Shown here one piece after another: positions 32,390 to 44,006 of a stretch of DNA of 64,000 bases (position 1 is the first letter of the stretch; every line of letters begins with the position of its first letter). Source of the stretch: Nakataea oryzae (lineage: Eukaryota; Ascomycota; Sordariomycetes; Magnaporthales; Magnaporthaceae); the NCBI GenBank assembly GCA_003049435.1, contig PYSQ01000093.1, forward strand, positions 1 through 64,000, in the 5' to 3' direction. The notes under the pieces are model-generated. The model searched no databases. It had not been told where the DNA came from and saw only the letters and a list, made by a program, of their open reading frames with translations. A program made the position numbers and the translations under genes.

Positions 32390-35300
32390 GACGGAGGATA
32401 TCGGGGTTGCAGGGAAGTGCGAAGTGCAGCAGCCGTGATTACGGTGCCGGGCGGGAGGACGGAAGAAAGGGTACAGAAGGATGAGCGGGCGTCCTAGGCC
32501 TGCATATTCGACAGACCGCCAACATGTCCAAGTTACGGTGTGGCCAGCCAAGCTGGTGGCGCCGCCGCCGTCGTTGATTGGCTCCTGCCTGGGCAACCAA
32601 CCTATTTGTTGATTCCCGTCATCTGCCAAGCAATTGGATATACGCATGCACCAAGGCAGGACGCCGAGGAGCTCGGGAACAGCTAGACACCAATGTAGGT
32701 GCCTTTTACGCCTATTTTTGTGACTACCTACTGTACTCATCAGGGAGCAGGACGGCCATGCTCACCACCCAAGCCATAGAGGCATAGACATGCGTCTAGC
32801 CTTTCGATATGCGCTACTCGCAAACTCACGTCCAAGCGAACGTAGGCAGGAGGCCCATGTACCCTCGCCAAACGTCGGTCGATCAGCTGGCTGGTTAACC
32901 ATCGGCTTCGTCCGGATCACCGACCGCCTTGACACTCCATTAATTACATATCAAGGCTAGTACCTGTCGCGCAGGTGCCTCCTCGCCTGGAGCCCAGCAC
33001 GGCGAGGACGGCGCCGCAGCGAGACACGCGGGTTTCCTTGCAGCATTCTAGAAGTAGGCCGGGGAAGGCCGGAGGCGATACGAAAACGTTGGTACATCCC
33101 CACCGAGCAACCCCGGCGGCGACTGTCGGAGGATCGAGTTTGACGCAATTAAATCAAGGACTTGGATCCACCCCATGGACGTCGTGGTTTTGGATTTCCT
33201 TACCCAGGTTGGTAGAAACATGATGGACAGCCACACGGGCAAGCATGAGGCCATGGCAAGCGCCCCGCGTGCTGCTTGGGATGCCCGGCCTTGCACTTCG
33301 GTCGTTCGCATGGCAAGCTAGCCAGCCCACCGACGCCTCTGGTGGGCAGCTTGCGTATTTACCTAGTTGCGTGTTTGGCCAGCGAGTCTTGCGCGTGCAC
33401 ACAGCCCACGCAGCTTTTTCGGGCGAATCCCCACCCCCGGCCAGGCCTGCTAGCCCGGCAAAACGATGTGGATACGAGCCGAGTCTGGGGGAATTTGTCC
33501 GCTCGCCTGTTTTTTCTCTTTCTTTTTTTTCTTTCCCACTTCTTGACTGCAGCTCCCCTGGGTGGGCTGCGCGAGGCGCATTGCCTGCATCCCTCGTGCA
33601 TCCAAGTTGCGTGCAGCGGCCTCTTTGCCGGGATGTACCTAATCCGATGCCTGATTCAGACTCGCTGGTATTCCAGGGGATCCCTGTTATTTACCACATG
33701 AGCCGCCCGTGCATCAGCGGTCCTGGCGCCACTCTCTCGTGCCTTTTCTTTTTTGGTTCTTAATTCTTGCTTTATCTATTCGACGCCCCTGCTCTGCTCT
33801 GCCCTGTCAATTTCGTCTATTCTTCTACAGCCAATCTAGTCCTAGCCTCAGGAATATCTATCCGAGCGCCGAGGCCATGGTATCAGCATTGAGAGGGGGG
33901 GGGGGGGGGGAGAAAAAAAAATCTGCGGAGAGGGTCCTACTTGGTCCGGCTGGATCAATAACAGCCAGTGTGTCCCCACCAACTGGTCCACACCTCTACG
34001 CCTTGGGCCCTGACCCTGCCCATGTTTTCCCTACTGCACCCCAAGCCCCTTTCCAGGCACACACAGGGGATGGATGGTGAGGAGATCATTATGAATCGGC
34101 AACGAGAATTCTGCTGCAGTAGGCAAGCTTTCAAGCGCATGCATGCGAAATAGAGTGTTGGTGTTTCTCTGCTTAACCGATGTCGTTGGGTGAGGCAGCG
34201 ATATCAAGCGTGTTCAAGCGTAGAGATCCAAGGCAGAGAAACAAAATTGAGCCTGGGGCTTAGAAACGAAAGAAGGGGATAAAAAACAAGAGGCGAAACC
34301 TCGATCCTTGTGGTGATCTCCAATGTCGCCAGAAGCAGGGACCCCACGGTGCACATGGGCGGACTCGGCAAATACCCACCAGGCTTGCCAGGGCGGAAGG
34401 CCAGGCAATTGATTGGAAAAGCCCGCCAGCTTGCGGCATCCGCGAGATACCAGACCAGCAACGACACAGACGCGTACATGAGTAGCACCTACAGACATGC
34501 ATGCCTACCTGGTCGGGTAGGGGTGGCTTCCCAGCCATGGAAATGTATGGTCAGAACGAATGGCAGCCACGTGCCAGAGCAGCGCAGTGAGAGGTGCCTG
34601 TTGCAACCCAAAAGAACGGTATGGGCCACGCAAGGAGCGGCCGCTGCCGAACCATGCCTGGGCAGGTGGGCGAGGCGTGCGGACTGCTCTCGGTTGGCGT
34701 CGCGACGGCATCGGCGTCGCGATATTTGATCTCGGCAATGGAGCTGCAGAGCAGCTGATGAGATGAGCCGGGTGGAGGCGGACCTGGGACATTTCAATTG
34801 GAGGTCTCCACAGGGGGGAGCAGTAGGCATGTCCGGGGCCTGCGATTGGCCCGGGGCGGACGGGCCCATGCATGCGGCTCCACCTTTCCAACACTGGGAC
34901 CTCTGGCTGCACTGCAAATTGCGGTGGTGCAGCATTGACAGCCGGCGCCAAAACCCATCCCGCCTCCTTTCCTCCTTCCTTTCACTCCTCGCCGACGGAC
35001 CTGATCCAGCGCTCGCAGTCCCCAAGCCGCACAACCATCCAGCGACCGCCCATCGCGGAGATCAAACATCCGCTCCTTTCCCCCTTGCTTTCCTTTCTCT
35101 TGTTGCCTCTTCTCGCTCTCTACTTGTTCTTGTTTGCGACTGCGCGCCGATCGACTGCGTATCGCCTCAATTCCAATTGACGACCCACTGCCTGCAGCTG
35201 CACGCTGCGTGCCGGCTCTTTGGGTAAGTTTGTTCCCATCCGAGTACCTCACAGGGCCATCCCTCGCTTGTTTCTCTCGGCCGGGACGCTCCTGGGCTTT

Positions 35301-35665
35301 CATCTCGTGATGTATCATGTTCTTTGCCTCCATTCGCCTTTTCCCCCCTCACCCCTCGCTGCCTTGCCTCAGCTGCGCGACCGCAAGCGCCACTGCCGGA
35401 CAATAAGGCGCCATACGAAGCGTGTCTCCGCGCCCGAGTCGTGCGGTCGAGAGGAGACGTAGAAGACAATTCGCCTCGACACGACCCTGCTTCCTGTCCA
35501 TCATCTTGATTTCTACCGTGACTGTCCGCACAGGCACGACCTGCCGCTAATTTGTCTCGCCAGCCAGTTGACCCCGAAAGCATCGGCATAACACCCGCTC
35601 CTCTTCTCGCTATCTCCTACGCCACCTCCGTCTCTTTACGCTCGATCGGGACCTAATCCGCCAAG
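32390..35665. other. 3.3 kb gene-poor region upstream of G-alpha
   Basis: No convincing gene. It should contain the promoter of the Smr gene on its left and the promoter/leader of the G-alpha gene on its right. A G16 run followed by A-tract is at 33895-33920, T/C tracts lie at about 33510-33540, and the last 700 bases are pyrimidine-rich on the + strand, like the hapB leader. Open frames here show no recognisable domain. Confidence 0.55.
33895..33910 (+). repeat. Poly(G) homopolymer of 16
   Basis: An uninterrupted run of 16 G, followed shortly by a run of A. It may be a real regulatory low-complexity tract or partly a sequencing-length artefact, since homopolymers of this size are error-prone. 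Confidence 0.85.
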
Positions 35666-37003
35666 ATGGGTTGCGGGATGAGCACGGAGGAGAAGGAGGG
35701 CAAGGCCCGGAACGAGGAGATTGAGAACCAGCTGAAGAGAGATCGTCTGCAGCAGCGCAATGAGATCAAGATGCTGCTTCTGGGTATGTTGCGCCCCCAT
35801 CAGCTGGCGCTGTCCCCGTTCCTACGGGGCGCCGTTGCGATGGCGATCGACTAACTCCTCACTCGGATTTCCCTCTTGCTAGGCGCTGGTGAATCCGGAA
35901 AGTCGACGATCCTGAAGCAGATGAAGCTCATCCACGAGGGTGGCTACTCGCGAGACGAGCGCGAGTCCTTCAAGGAGATCATCTTCAGCAACACAGTCCA
36001 ATCCATGCGCGTGATCCTCGAGGCCATGGAGTCGCTGGAGCTGCCCCTCGAAGACCAGCGGATGGAGTACCATGTGCAGACCATCTTCATGCAGCCCGCC
36101 CAGATCGAGGGTGATGTCCTGCCGCCCGAGGTCGGAAATGCCATTGAGGCTCTGTGGAAGGACCGCGGTGTGCAGGAGTGCTTCAAGCGATCGAGGGAAT
36201 ACCAGCTGAACGACTCGGCCAGATAGTAAGTCGTCCTCGGACAGTCCTTGACGCCCTTGCCCTTCCTTGCTACTCCCGGGCCGCCCGCTAACGCACTGGC
36301 TGTAGCTACTTCGACAACATTGCCCGCATCGCCGCGCCGGACTACATGCCCAACGACCAGGACGTGCTGAGGTCCCGCGTCAAGACGACTGGTATCACCG
36401 AGACCACCTTCATCATCGGCGACCTGACCTACCGCATGTTCGATGTCGGCGGCCAGAGATCAGAACGCAAGAAGTGGATCCACTGCTTCGAGAACGTCAC
36501 TACGATTCTTTTCCTCGTCGCCATATCGGAGTACGACCAGCTGCTGTTCGAGGACGAGACAGTGAACCGCATGCAGGAGGCCCTGACGCTGTTCGACTCC
36601 ATCTGCAACTCGAGATGGTTCATCAAGACGTCCATCATCCTCTTCCTCAACAAGATCGACCGCTTCAAGGAGAAGCTCCCGATCAGCCCCATGAAGAACT
36701 ACTTCCCAGACTACGAGGGCGGCGACGACTACGCTGCGGCTTGCGACTACATACTCAACCGCTTCGTTAGCCTGAACCAGCATGAGACCAAGCAGATCTA
36801 CACCCACTTCACTTGCGCAACCGACACGACCCAGATTCGCTTTGTTATGGCTGCTGTTAACGGTAAGATGCATGCTGTTTCCTGGGCTGTCCTGTATGGT
36901 CCTGTTATTGGCCGTTTCGGGCCAGATTTATATACTGACTTCGCCTACCTCCCATACAGACATTATCATACAGGAGAACCTGCGTCTCTGCGGTCTCATC
37001 TGA
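35666..37003 (+). CDS. Heterotrimeric G protein alpha subunit, group I (Gi-like)
   Basis: The spliced protein has 353 residues. Exons are 35666-35783, 35883-36225, 36306-36862 and 36960-37003; all phases agree. It belongs to the fungal group I G-alphas (GNA-1, CPG-1, MagB), which couple membrane receptors to adenylate cyclase and control growth, mating and virulence-related development. Lipidation motif: Gly2 for myristoylation and Cys3 for palmitoylation in MGCGMS. Nucleotide-binding elements: GAGESGKS (40-47), catalytic Arg178 in RSRVKTTG, DVGGQ with Gln204, NKID, and TCATDT. The C-terminus CGLI has Cys350, the pertussis-toxin-type ADP-ribosylation site that marks the Gi-like class. Residue numbering matches mammalian Gi. 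The intron pattern of several short introns, including one in the P-loop codon region, is usual. Confidence 0.97.
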
Positions 37004-38009
37004 GCCAAAGCTCCCACAACCATACCCTACAAACTTTTCCCCCGGATACCCAATACGCATCACATAATCAACGAACCCTTGGCACGCGCACCTCGATGTG
37101 TCTGCTGCGGCGCACCAGCGCCTTGTACTTGACGAGAGGGGGACGGCGAACTATGGTTCGCAAGGATTTTCGACCACCATTGCCCTTGCCTCCCTCTTGC
37201 CCTCTTTCATTTTCTTCAAACGTCTCTATCCTTCCTGTCTCGTGCTTTTCCCTCACTCTTCTTCTCTGTGTCAATTCTTTAACCCTTCACTTGATTCTTG
37301 TCTCCTTGCTTGTTTTTAAACTTGACATTTTGTGTCTCAATTACGACGCTATACAGTAAGCGGGCTCCCTGTCAGATTTACGGCTTTTCGACGATTTGGA
37401 GACCGGACCGGAGATCTATATGCATTTGAACGTGAAAAAAAGCGACAAGCTCAACAAGTCTATTTATTAATATGCTGGATTGCCCCTTCTGGCTGCAGCC
37501 GCGGGTGACTCTTGACCCTCGTAATCTCAATTTAGACGGATGCCCGCTTATGTTTTGTTTGCAATTCACGCTGTTAAAGGGCTTTGGCCCCCTTGATGAA
37601 GTGATTCCACAGAGGCCATCGTGACGCATGTGAGACCTGAATCGCCAAAGTATATGATTCTGGCAGGAGCCGCTGTAGGTCGAGACGCTCGTGCCTATAG
37701 GGTGGCCCTCCATAGTCCCCCACTCTGTCCTAGCCTACACCACATTCGATCAAGGGTTGCAATGCGGGCGCCTGGCCCGCAGCGGCGGCGACAAAGGCTA
37801 CATATAGCCAAGGGCACCTTTGGATGGTAATTAGCTGTGTAGGTAGCGTGCATATATGTAGAGAGTGAGGACTCAAAGGGAGCGCCGCCCTGGCCTAGGC
37901 ATGGTGACTATCACCATGTCTACCTGGTGACAGATATTCCAACTTCGGGGCCGAGCAGGCAGTCGTGCGTGTCTGCGTCAGAGCTTGTTCGCCATCCATC
38001 TTCCCCGCT
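37004..38009. other. Intergenic region G-alpha to DUF3716 gene (convergent 3' ends)
   Basis: About 1 kb with the 3' regions of two convergent genes. A T/C-rich tract follows the G-alpha stop codon. No gene is seen. Confidence 0.6.
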
Positions 38010-39691
38010 TCAACCGGCTCCATCCCCAGCCGGGTCCGGAACCGTCTGAACAGCACCGTCGGGACCGGGCACCTCCTGCTCTTCATTGGCAGCAATTTCC
38101 TCGTATTCTAGAATCTGCAGGGCCAGCTGCTTGGCGGCTATTTCGATCTTGATCAGTTGTCTCGTCCTCCTGTCCGCGGCGCGGACGTCAGACATGGAGC
38201 GCTCGACAGTGTATCTGACGGCAGCATCTGTCATGTTGATTGCCGATCCAAAGTTGAGGCCTCCGCTCGAACCGGTGGGCGGGGCGGCCATGGTCAAGGG
38301 GGAGCCTACGCCATAGGGATCCTGGCCAGAGGCCCCGGCGGCAGTCGGCAGTGGGTGAGTGTGATGTTGAGCATGTTGCTGCTGTGTTGGGAGAGCGTGA
38401 CCTTGAACATTCCGAGTCTCTGTTTGCGAGCACATGGGTTGAAATCGTCAGCTCACAGGTCTGGGGCTTAATTCGCGTGGGTGTGGCGTAGGCCGCCCGG
38501 GTATGGTGGTAGGCTACTGCAGACAGAGGGGGAGGGGGGTAACGTGCCGTGGAATGAACACCTCGCACCAGATGCATTAAACCAACAGTTGGCGCAGCTC
38601 CCACACATTTGGCCGTCGACAATGACACACGTGGTCCAAGGCCCATGGCCTTTGCGGCAGTTCTTGCACGGCGAGACCACCTCCTCGCCGGCAATGTGGG
38701 CGAACAGGGCCTCGACATTGCTGCGCCGCGCCAGGTTCAGCGATTGCTCGGGCCGGCGCTGCTGGGCGTGCCGTAACCCGGGTTCTCTGGCCAGGCGCTT
38801 AGCCAGCGCCGATTCGATAACGAAGCCCGAATATCCGGACGCGTTTGCCATGTCCTCTGTCGAGCGCATGGGTGCGCCAAAGTCCAGGCCGTGATGGTGC
38901 ACCGAGGTGGCGGCAGGGTCGTGCTCGTGCGGATTTGCATGTGCATGTGCATGTGCGTGTGCGTGTGCGTGTGCGTGTGCATGGGTATGGTCCGGGTCGT
39001 GGTCAGGATCGGGGTGATGATCGTGATGGTGATCATGGTCATGGGCACGGCTGTGTTCACGATCTTGCTCGTGGTCATCGTCATCTTGGCTGTGGCCGTG
39101 ACCAAGGGAGTGGTTGTGGGCGTGGTGGTGGCCGAGGCTGTGAGCATGTCCATGGACCTGCGTGTGGCCGACCTGCGGCGGCGAGCTGTACGACGACGGC
39201 ACGGGGCCGGCAGGATCGAGCAGGCCAGCACCGGCGGCAAGCAGGTTGGCATCAGCGCCCAGATCCATGTTCTGGCTCACTGCGGCGGCGATATCAGCGA
39301 CCTTTGTGGCGGGGTGGTGATCGTGGTGATCGTCGTGGAGGGGGTCGTGGTCAGGCTTGATGCTGGCATCGGCAATATGCAAGTCCACCATGTGTTGGTG
39401 GTGTTGATGTTGGTGTTGGTGTTGTTGGCGATGGCGGTGCGATGGCGGCTGGTGCTGGTGGAGGAGTGTGTGAGGATCGTCGAGAGCAGGAGCGGCGGAT
39501 AGGTGGTGGTTATGGTGCTGCTGATCGTGCTGCTGCTCATGCTGCTGCTCGTGCTGCTGGCGCCGCTGGTGCTCAGCGAGGACGGCGGCGGCAGTCAGCA
39601 GCTGGCGGTTCTGGCGGCGGCCAGCAGTCGGCGACGACGGCTTGGTGACCTTGTTGGGGCCGGCGCGGGCGGGGCGCACAATGCCCGTCAT
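38010..39691 (-). CDS. Histidine-rich DUF3716 zinc-binding protein
   Basis: A predicted 527-residue protein. Exons are 39691-38518 and 38419-38010; the donor A|GTAGCC is weak but the only phase-compatible one after the last Cys. The frame is open upstream of 39691 but has no earlier ATG there. The N-terminal half is Gln/His-rich low complexity (EQQHEQQHDQQHHNHH). The middle has a strongly histidine-rich stretch (HGHAHSLGHHHAHNHSLGHG, then HDHDHHHDHHPDPDHDPDH and an Ala-His repeat). A Cys-rich DUF3716 region follows (CKNCRKGHGPWTTC...CGSCANCW...CSF), with six regularly spaced cysteines likely to bind zinc. The C-terminal exon is a helical segment ending after EYEEIAANEEQEVPG. DUF3716 is a fungal family of unknown function. 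No membrane segment is seen. A role in metal binding or gene control is only inference. Confidence 0.72.
38935..38985. repeat. TGTGCG/TGTGCA tandem repeat coding Ala-His
   Basis: A hexanucleotide-like tandem repeat (TGCATG to TGCGTG units on the + strand) that encodes an alternating Ala-His run in the DUF3716 protein on the minus strand. Its length is likely polymorphic. Confidence 0.85.
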
Positions 39692-40342
39692 GCCGTGTGG
39701 CTTCGGCCGCGGGCACTGGTGCTGGTCGCCCTCCCCCCGCCTGTCGAGTGGTGTGGTGATGCCAGCGGGCCGGCCAAGGTGCGCGCCGGAAGAGGGAGGC
39801 TCCGGCTGGATGGTGATGGAGGAGGAGGAAAGGCGGGACGAGGCAGCGACAGAGCAGCTGGCATCAGCTGTCCGGCGGCGGCGCGAGGAAGCAGAAGGGC
39901 CTGGCCGATTGACCGATTCGTCAATTGGCGGGTCGAGCAAAGTGGAGCAGCGTGGGTGGGCTTGGGCAGCGTGCCCTGCTTGGGTTGGTTGCCGTCAGCT
40001 GGCTGTGCAGCTATGTTGGCCTGCCCGGCAACCTGGGAATCCCGTTTTCGCACCCTGCCCAAGCAGGTACGGCCGTCCATGTCGGTACATGCCAGGTACA
40101 TACCAGGTACACTCGAGCTTCGACAAGAAAGGGCCCACGGCAGGCTCCACGTGCCCGCGCCACATAGTATGTAGTACTGTGCATTGTGCATTGTGCCTGG
40201 CGCCAGCGCACCGGCGACCCTTGGCACTCACGCAATTGGTAGGTACCCTTCGCGGGCCTCTTGCTAGGCCTAGATTTGTTCTGATTCTATAGCGAGAACA
40301 ACGCCCAGGTCCTGATGCACAGCTGCCCTCCTCATCTTTTCC
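39692..40342. promoter_or_regulatory. Promoter region of the DUF3716 gene / CDC123 3' flank
   Basis: About 650 bases between two genes on the minus strand. The DUF3716 open frame remains open to 39940 without an upstream ATG, so a small 5' exon cannot be ruled out. A GGTACATGCCAGGTACATACCAGGTAC-type direct repeat lies near 40080-40110 (GGTAC units). Confidence 0.5.
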
Positions 40343-41721
40343 TTACCCTCTGCTGCCGCTGCTCCTCTCCACCATGCGCTTCCACTCCTCTGCAAAAACC
40401 CTGAGCCCCCCTTCGCCGGCCGCACTGGCATCCACCACATCCTTGGGCAGTTTGTGGGCCGAGTACTGCGACGAGAGCAGGTTTGACGTGATGGGATCGT
40501 CTTCGTCCACAAGCCGCAACTCTGGCTCCAGGCCCTCCTCGCTGCTGTCGTCCTCGTCCGTCGTCTCGCCCGCGTCGCTCTGGCTCTCGGGCGCCACGCG
40601 GCGACCGTCGTGTTCGCCGCATGTGCCCAGCACAGGCCGCGGCACCCGGATATCTATAAGCTCCTCCCAGTCGAACAGCAGCGAGTCGGTCCGGGGTGCC
40701 CAGGGGTTGATGTCGATGAGTCGAGCCCTTGACAGCCCGTCCGACTCGCCGTCGGAGCCCTCGGGGATGTAGACGTCGAAGACGAACGAGCCGTCTGGGA
40801 AGGTGTACCGTAGCACCTTGACGAAGAGATCCTTCACACGACAGACTATCGATTCTCTCAGACCCGCAAGAAAGGGGTAGTGCTTGAGGTCACGCTGCGA
40901 GATAGCCACCAGGTTCCTCTGCTTGACAAAGCATCGGAACTCGAGTGCTGGCTGCGGCTTGAAGTAAGGGCGAAGAACCAGCACTGGCTCGAACCCCAGG
41001 CCCCCTCTTGACTGCTGCTGCTGCTGCTGCTGCCGGTGGTTGGGAGGGGGTGCACATCCGTCAAAAGTGTTTTCGAGGTCGTGGCTGATGAAGCTCGAGC
41101 TCTTGAGTAGCAGGTAGACGTCGTCAGGCGTTGTGCATCGCATCGTATTCTTGTCCATCATGATCCAGGTGGCATCCTTGGGTGAGGACCAGTTTAGCTT
41201 CGGGACGACCTGGCCGCCCAGCCGCCGGATCTCGTCCTTGATCCTTTGGTGCAGTTCGGGGAAGCGCACGTTGGGTGGGAGCCGCCGGGAGGAGAGTTGA
41301 CCGCCGTCGTCCTCCGACTCTGTGTCCGAGTCCGATCCCGGCTGTTCCTGGAAGACCCCTGTGGCTATCGTGGGCTCCCAGTCGTCTTCTGCCTCATCGG
41401 TACCACCGACGTCACGGCCGTTTGCTTCCTCATCCGCCAGGATGATACCATCCTCACGAAGATAACTGACGAAATCGGGCGACAGCTGGATGATGGACGA
41501 CTTGAGGCAGGACGTGCGGTATCTGACACGTCGGCCGTGTCTTTTTAGCCCAGTCCCTTGCCACGCGCTTCGTTTCTCGAGGCAACATACCTTTGAAACC
41601 ACGCGTCGTAGGAGCAGTTCAGAATATGATCCCTGGTGACGGGTGGAAACTGTGCCGGTGGCTGCTCGTCTGTGCCCTGGCCCGAGGGCGCCTCGACTGA
41701 GCCATTCTCAAAGCTAGGCAT
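40343..41721 (-). CDS. CDC123: eIF2 assembly factor Cdc123 (D123 family)
   Basis: The spliced protein has 436 residues. Exons are 41721-41591 and 41522-40343, joined in phase 2 (WFQR then YRTSCLKS). Cdc123 is an ATP-grasp-like cytosolic chaperone that joins the gamma and alpha subunits of translation initiation factor eIF2, so it is needed for translation start and cell-cycle entry. Family landmarks include the YDAWFQRYR start of the fold, SIIQLSPDFVSYLREDG, PKLNWSSPKDATWI, LRPYFKPQPALEFRCFV, the LIDINPWAPRTDSLLFDWEE metal/nucleotide motif, and a Q-rich insert (six Gln) before the strand region. The acidic insert after residue 80 (Asp/Glu/Ser-rich) is typical of fungal members. It is divergent to CWC21 across about 0.76 kb. 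Confidence 0.93.
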
Positions 41722-42484
41722 TCTGCAAGAGGCCTCGATTCCTTTTTTTGGGTTCGTTTTTATCCCTGCCTTTCTCCCTCTCGATATCCCCCTTCTCTTT
41801 TTCTTTTTATTTCCTCTTTTCCCCGCCACCGGCAGCCCTTGGTCGTCGCCGAGCACCTGGCTCTCACAGACAGTGTGGCTGCGGTGATGATTTGGTCGAA
41901 GGGGTTCTTGACAGAGCCGGAATTGTATTTGGTCGAGATTCGCTGTCTCCGCGCCCCTCTTGGTGTAATTCTTACACCTGGATATCTGCTTGCTACTCGA
42001 GCACTGGTGTTGGGCCAAGAAAAGGAAGAAGAAAAGGCGCCCGTTCCAGCAGCCAGGAATGAGCAAGACACACTTGTGACTCACGATTCGGCCACACCTT
42101 TACTCTCGAATCTTGGGGGCCTGCTCAGTCAGGACCGGGCTGTCGGCCTCCCCAAATTCGCCTGTGTGCCAAATCTAGATGGGTGCCCGGTTGGCGGGGT
42201 TGTTTGGGATGTGGGTGGCGAGTTGAGGGGCCTGCTCCAGCCCCAACCCCAGCCCCGTGGAGCCGAAAGCCCCGCCGACCACTGCAGATAAACGCTAGGC
42301 TCTTGCGTCACTAGTCCCAACCGAACGCGCTCGCTCGCGTTACCGACGGGGTCCATCGCGCCCGCCCAGAGACATCTCGACCGACCATCGCGCATCCATA
42401 GTCCGGCTCTCACCTCACGTCCCTTCGCACCCTTCGAGCCTGGCACGTCTCCATCGCCCAAGCGCCAATCAGCACGCCCGCCCC
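41722..42484. promoter_or_regulatory. Divergent promoter region CDC123 / CWC21
   Basis: About 760 bases between two start codons facing away from each other. There is a T/C tract on the + strand near 41755-41825. No individual site is assigned. Confidence 0.55.
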
Positions 42485-43088
42485 ATGTCTGACAACGTCG
42501 GTCTGTCGACGCCCAGGGGCAGCGGCACCTCGGGCTACGTCCAGCGCAACCTCGCGCACATCAGGCCCAGGGACGCCGCCGCCCCGTACCCGCCAAGGGA
42601 CCTGGATAGCCTGCGCCACAAGCAACGCCAGCCAGACAAGGGAATCCTCGAGCACGACCGCAAGCGCGAGGTCGAGGTCAAGGTGTTTGAGCTGAGGGAC
42701 AAGCTCGAGGAGGAAGAGTGAGTTGGCGCCCACCTCACTCCCCCACTCCCGGCCATGGGCCCCCCATTCACTGACCTTCCCGCCGGAAAACAACCACAGG
42801 GTCGACGAGGCCGAGATAGACAGGCGCTGCGACGAGCTTCGTCAGACGTTGCTGGCCGACATGCAAAAGGGCGGCCTCGACGGCCACAGGGGGGCCTCGC
42901 GCAGGGACCTCAAGATGCACAAGGTTCACGAGCTCGCCGACGCCAAGATCAAGGAAAGCGAACGCCTCCGTCGCGCACTCAAAATCAGCAAGGACTACGA
43001 GGAGGGCGGCCACTGGAAGAGACAGGAGGAGAGATCGCAAAAGGCCCTCCAAAACGACCCGCCGATCAAGGACGCTCACGCCGAATGA
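42485..43088 (+). CDS. CWC21: Pre-mRNA splicing factor Cwc21
   Basis: The spliced protein has 173 residues. Exons are 42485-42717 and 42800-43088, joined in phase 2 to give Glu. Cwc21 is a small spliceosomal protein, orthologous to the N-terminus of human SRm300/SRRM2, that contacts Prp8 and Snu114 at the catalytic core. The N-terminus MSDNVGLSTPRGSGTSGYVQ is the conserved arm that threads into the active spliceosome. The cwf21 domain follows, with PDKGILEHDRKREVEVK and FELRDKLEEEE, continuing after the intron as VDEAEIDRRCDELRQTLL. The C-terminal part is Lys/Arg/Glu-rich and helical. Its length is longer than yeast (135) but within the fungal range. The intron splits the helical domain. Confidence 0.93.
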
Positions 43089-44006
43089 GTCTCACCGTTA
43101 TTTGCTCCCTTTTCACATGTTCATTCTGTTATTTGGTTTAGCGGTCCTTGTTTCTTCATATTTAGCTATGAGATATCCAACGCATACAACCGCTCTCGGC
43201 TGCCCGTATAATTTCTTGTGTTGAAGAAAGACGAACAACCATTGCATGTTGCCAGATCCGATCTTGAAAATGGCCGGGGTTATCGCGCAACAAGCCGGTC
43301 GTCCTTTTTCGAGCCGATCGTTCCAATCATGCCTCCAGATAGAGCATTTCTTGAATGCCATTGAATGACACTTACTCATCCATGGAACGTGTAGCCATCC
43401 TGGCCTACCTGGCTCGGGTTGTGTCTGATCCCTCAAGAGCCTCCGTCGTTCTCCAAAATCCATCCAAGACACCGACCCCACCAAAAAGAGGAAAGAAAAA
43501 AAAAGAAACGCCAAACCTATGCGACCAAATAAATCCAAGTCTTGCCGCCCGCCCTGCCGCAAGCCATCAAGCACATACACAACCCGGAAGAGAACAAAGC
43601 AGTGTCGGCGACCTATGAAGGGACAGCCTCGCAAGCTGCGGCCCTTCTCCTGACGCATGGCCTAGCCCAAATCCCATACAGATCTCGCGGCCATCGCTTC
43701 TCTCTACTTTCGTCACGGGGTCGCCCTCATCATGTCTCCTTGCTCCCCGAACGCCGTGGTAGTCAAGATCATCCACAAGGAACCTCGGAAAAGACATATG
43801 TACATTCGAAACCAGGGATTGTCCAGGAACATCACTAGTGTGTATCCTGGCCTTGCCTGCACTTCTCGGGCATGTGCCGAGGAGGTCTGCAACGGCGGCT
43901 GTTCATCTTGTAGGTGGAAGGCGCGCGCGTTTTTTTTATTTGGCGTATGGTGGCGTAAATGTATCTCGTCGTGCGCTACGCGTGTACAAGGACATACTTC
44001 CCTTAT
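43089..44006. other. Intergenic region CWC21 to Ras GEF (convergent 3' ends)
   Basis: About 0.9 kb holding the 3' regions of two convergent genes. No gene or repeat of note is seen. Confidence 0.55.

Noticed and set aside
38419..38513. Alternative donor for the DUF3716 intron just after NAS (GTGCGAG)
   Set aside because: It is phase-compatible and has a stronger consensus, but it would remove the last conserved Cys-Ser-Phe of the domain, so the later donor was preferred.
39692..39940. N-terminal extension of the DUF3716 protein to 39940
   Set aside because: The frame is open, but its first codon is TTG and no ATG occurs before 39691. The extension is Ser/Arg/Pro-rich and unlikely to be translated.
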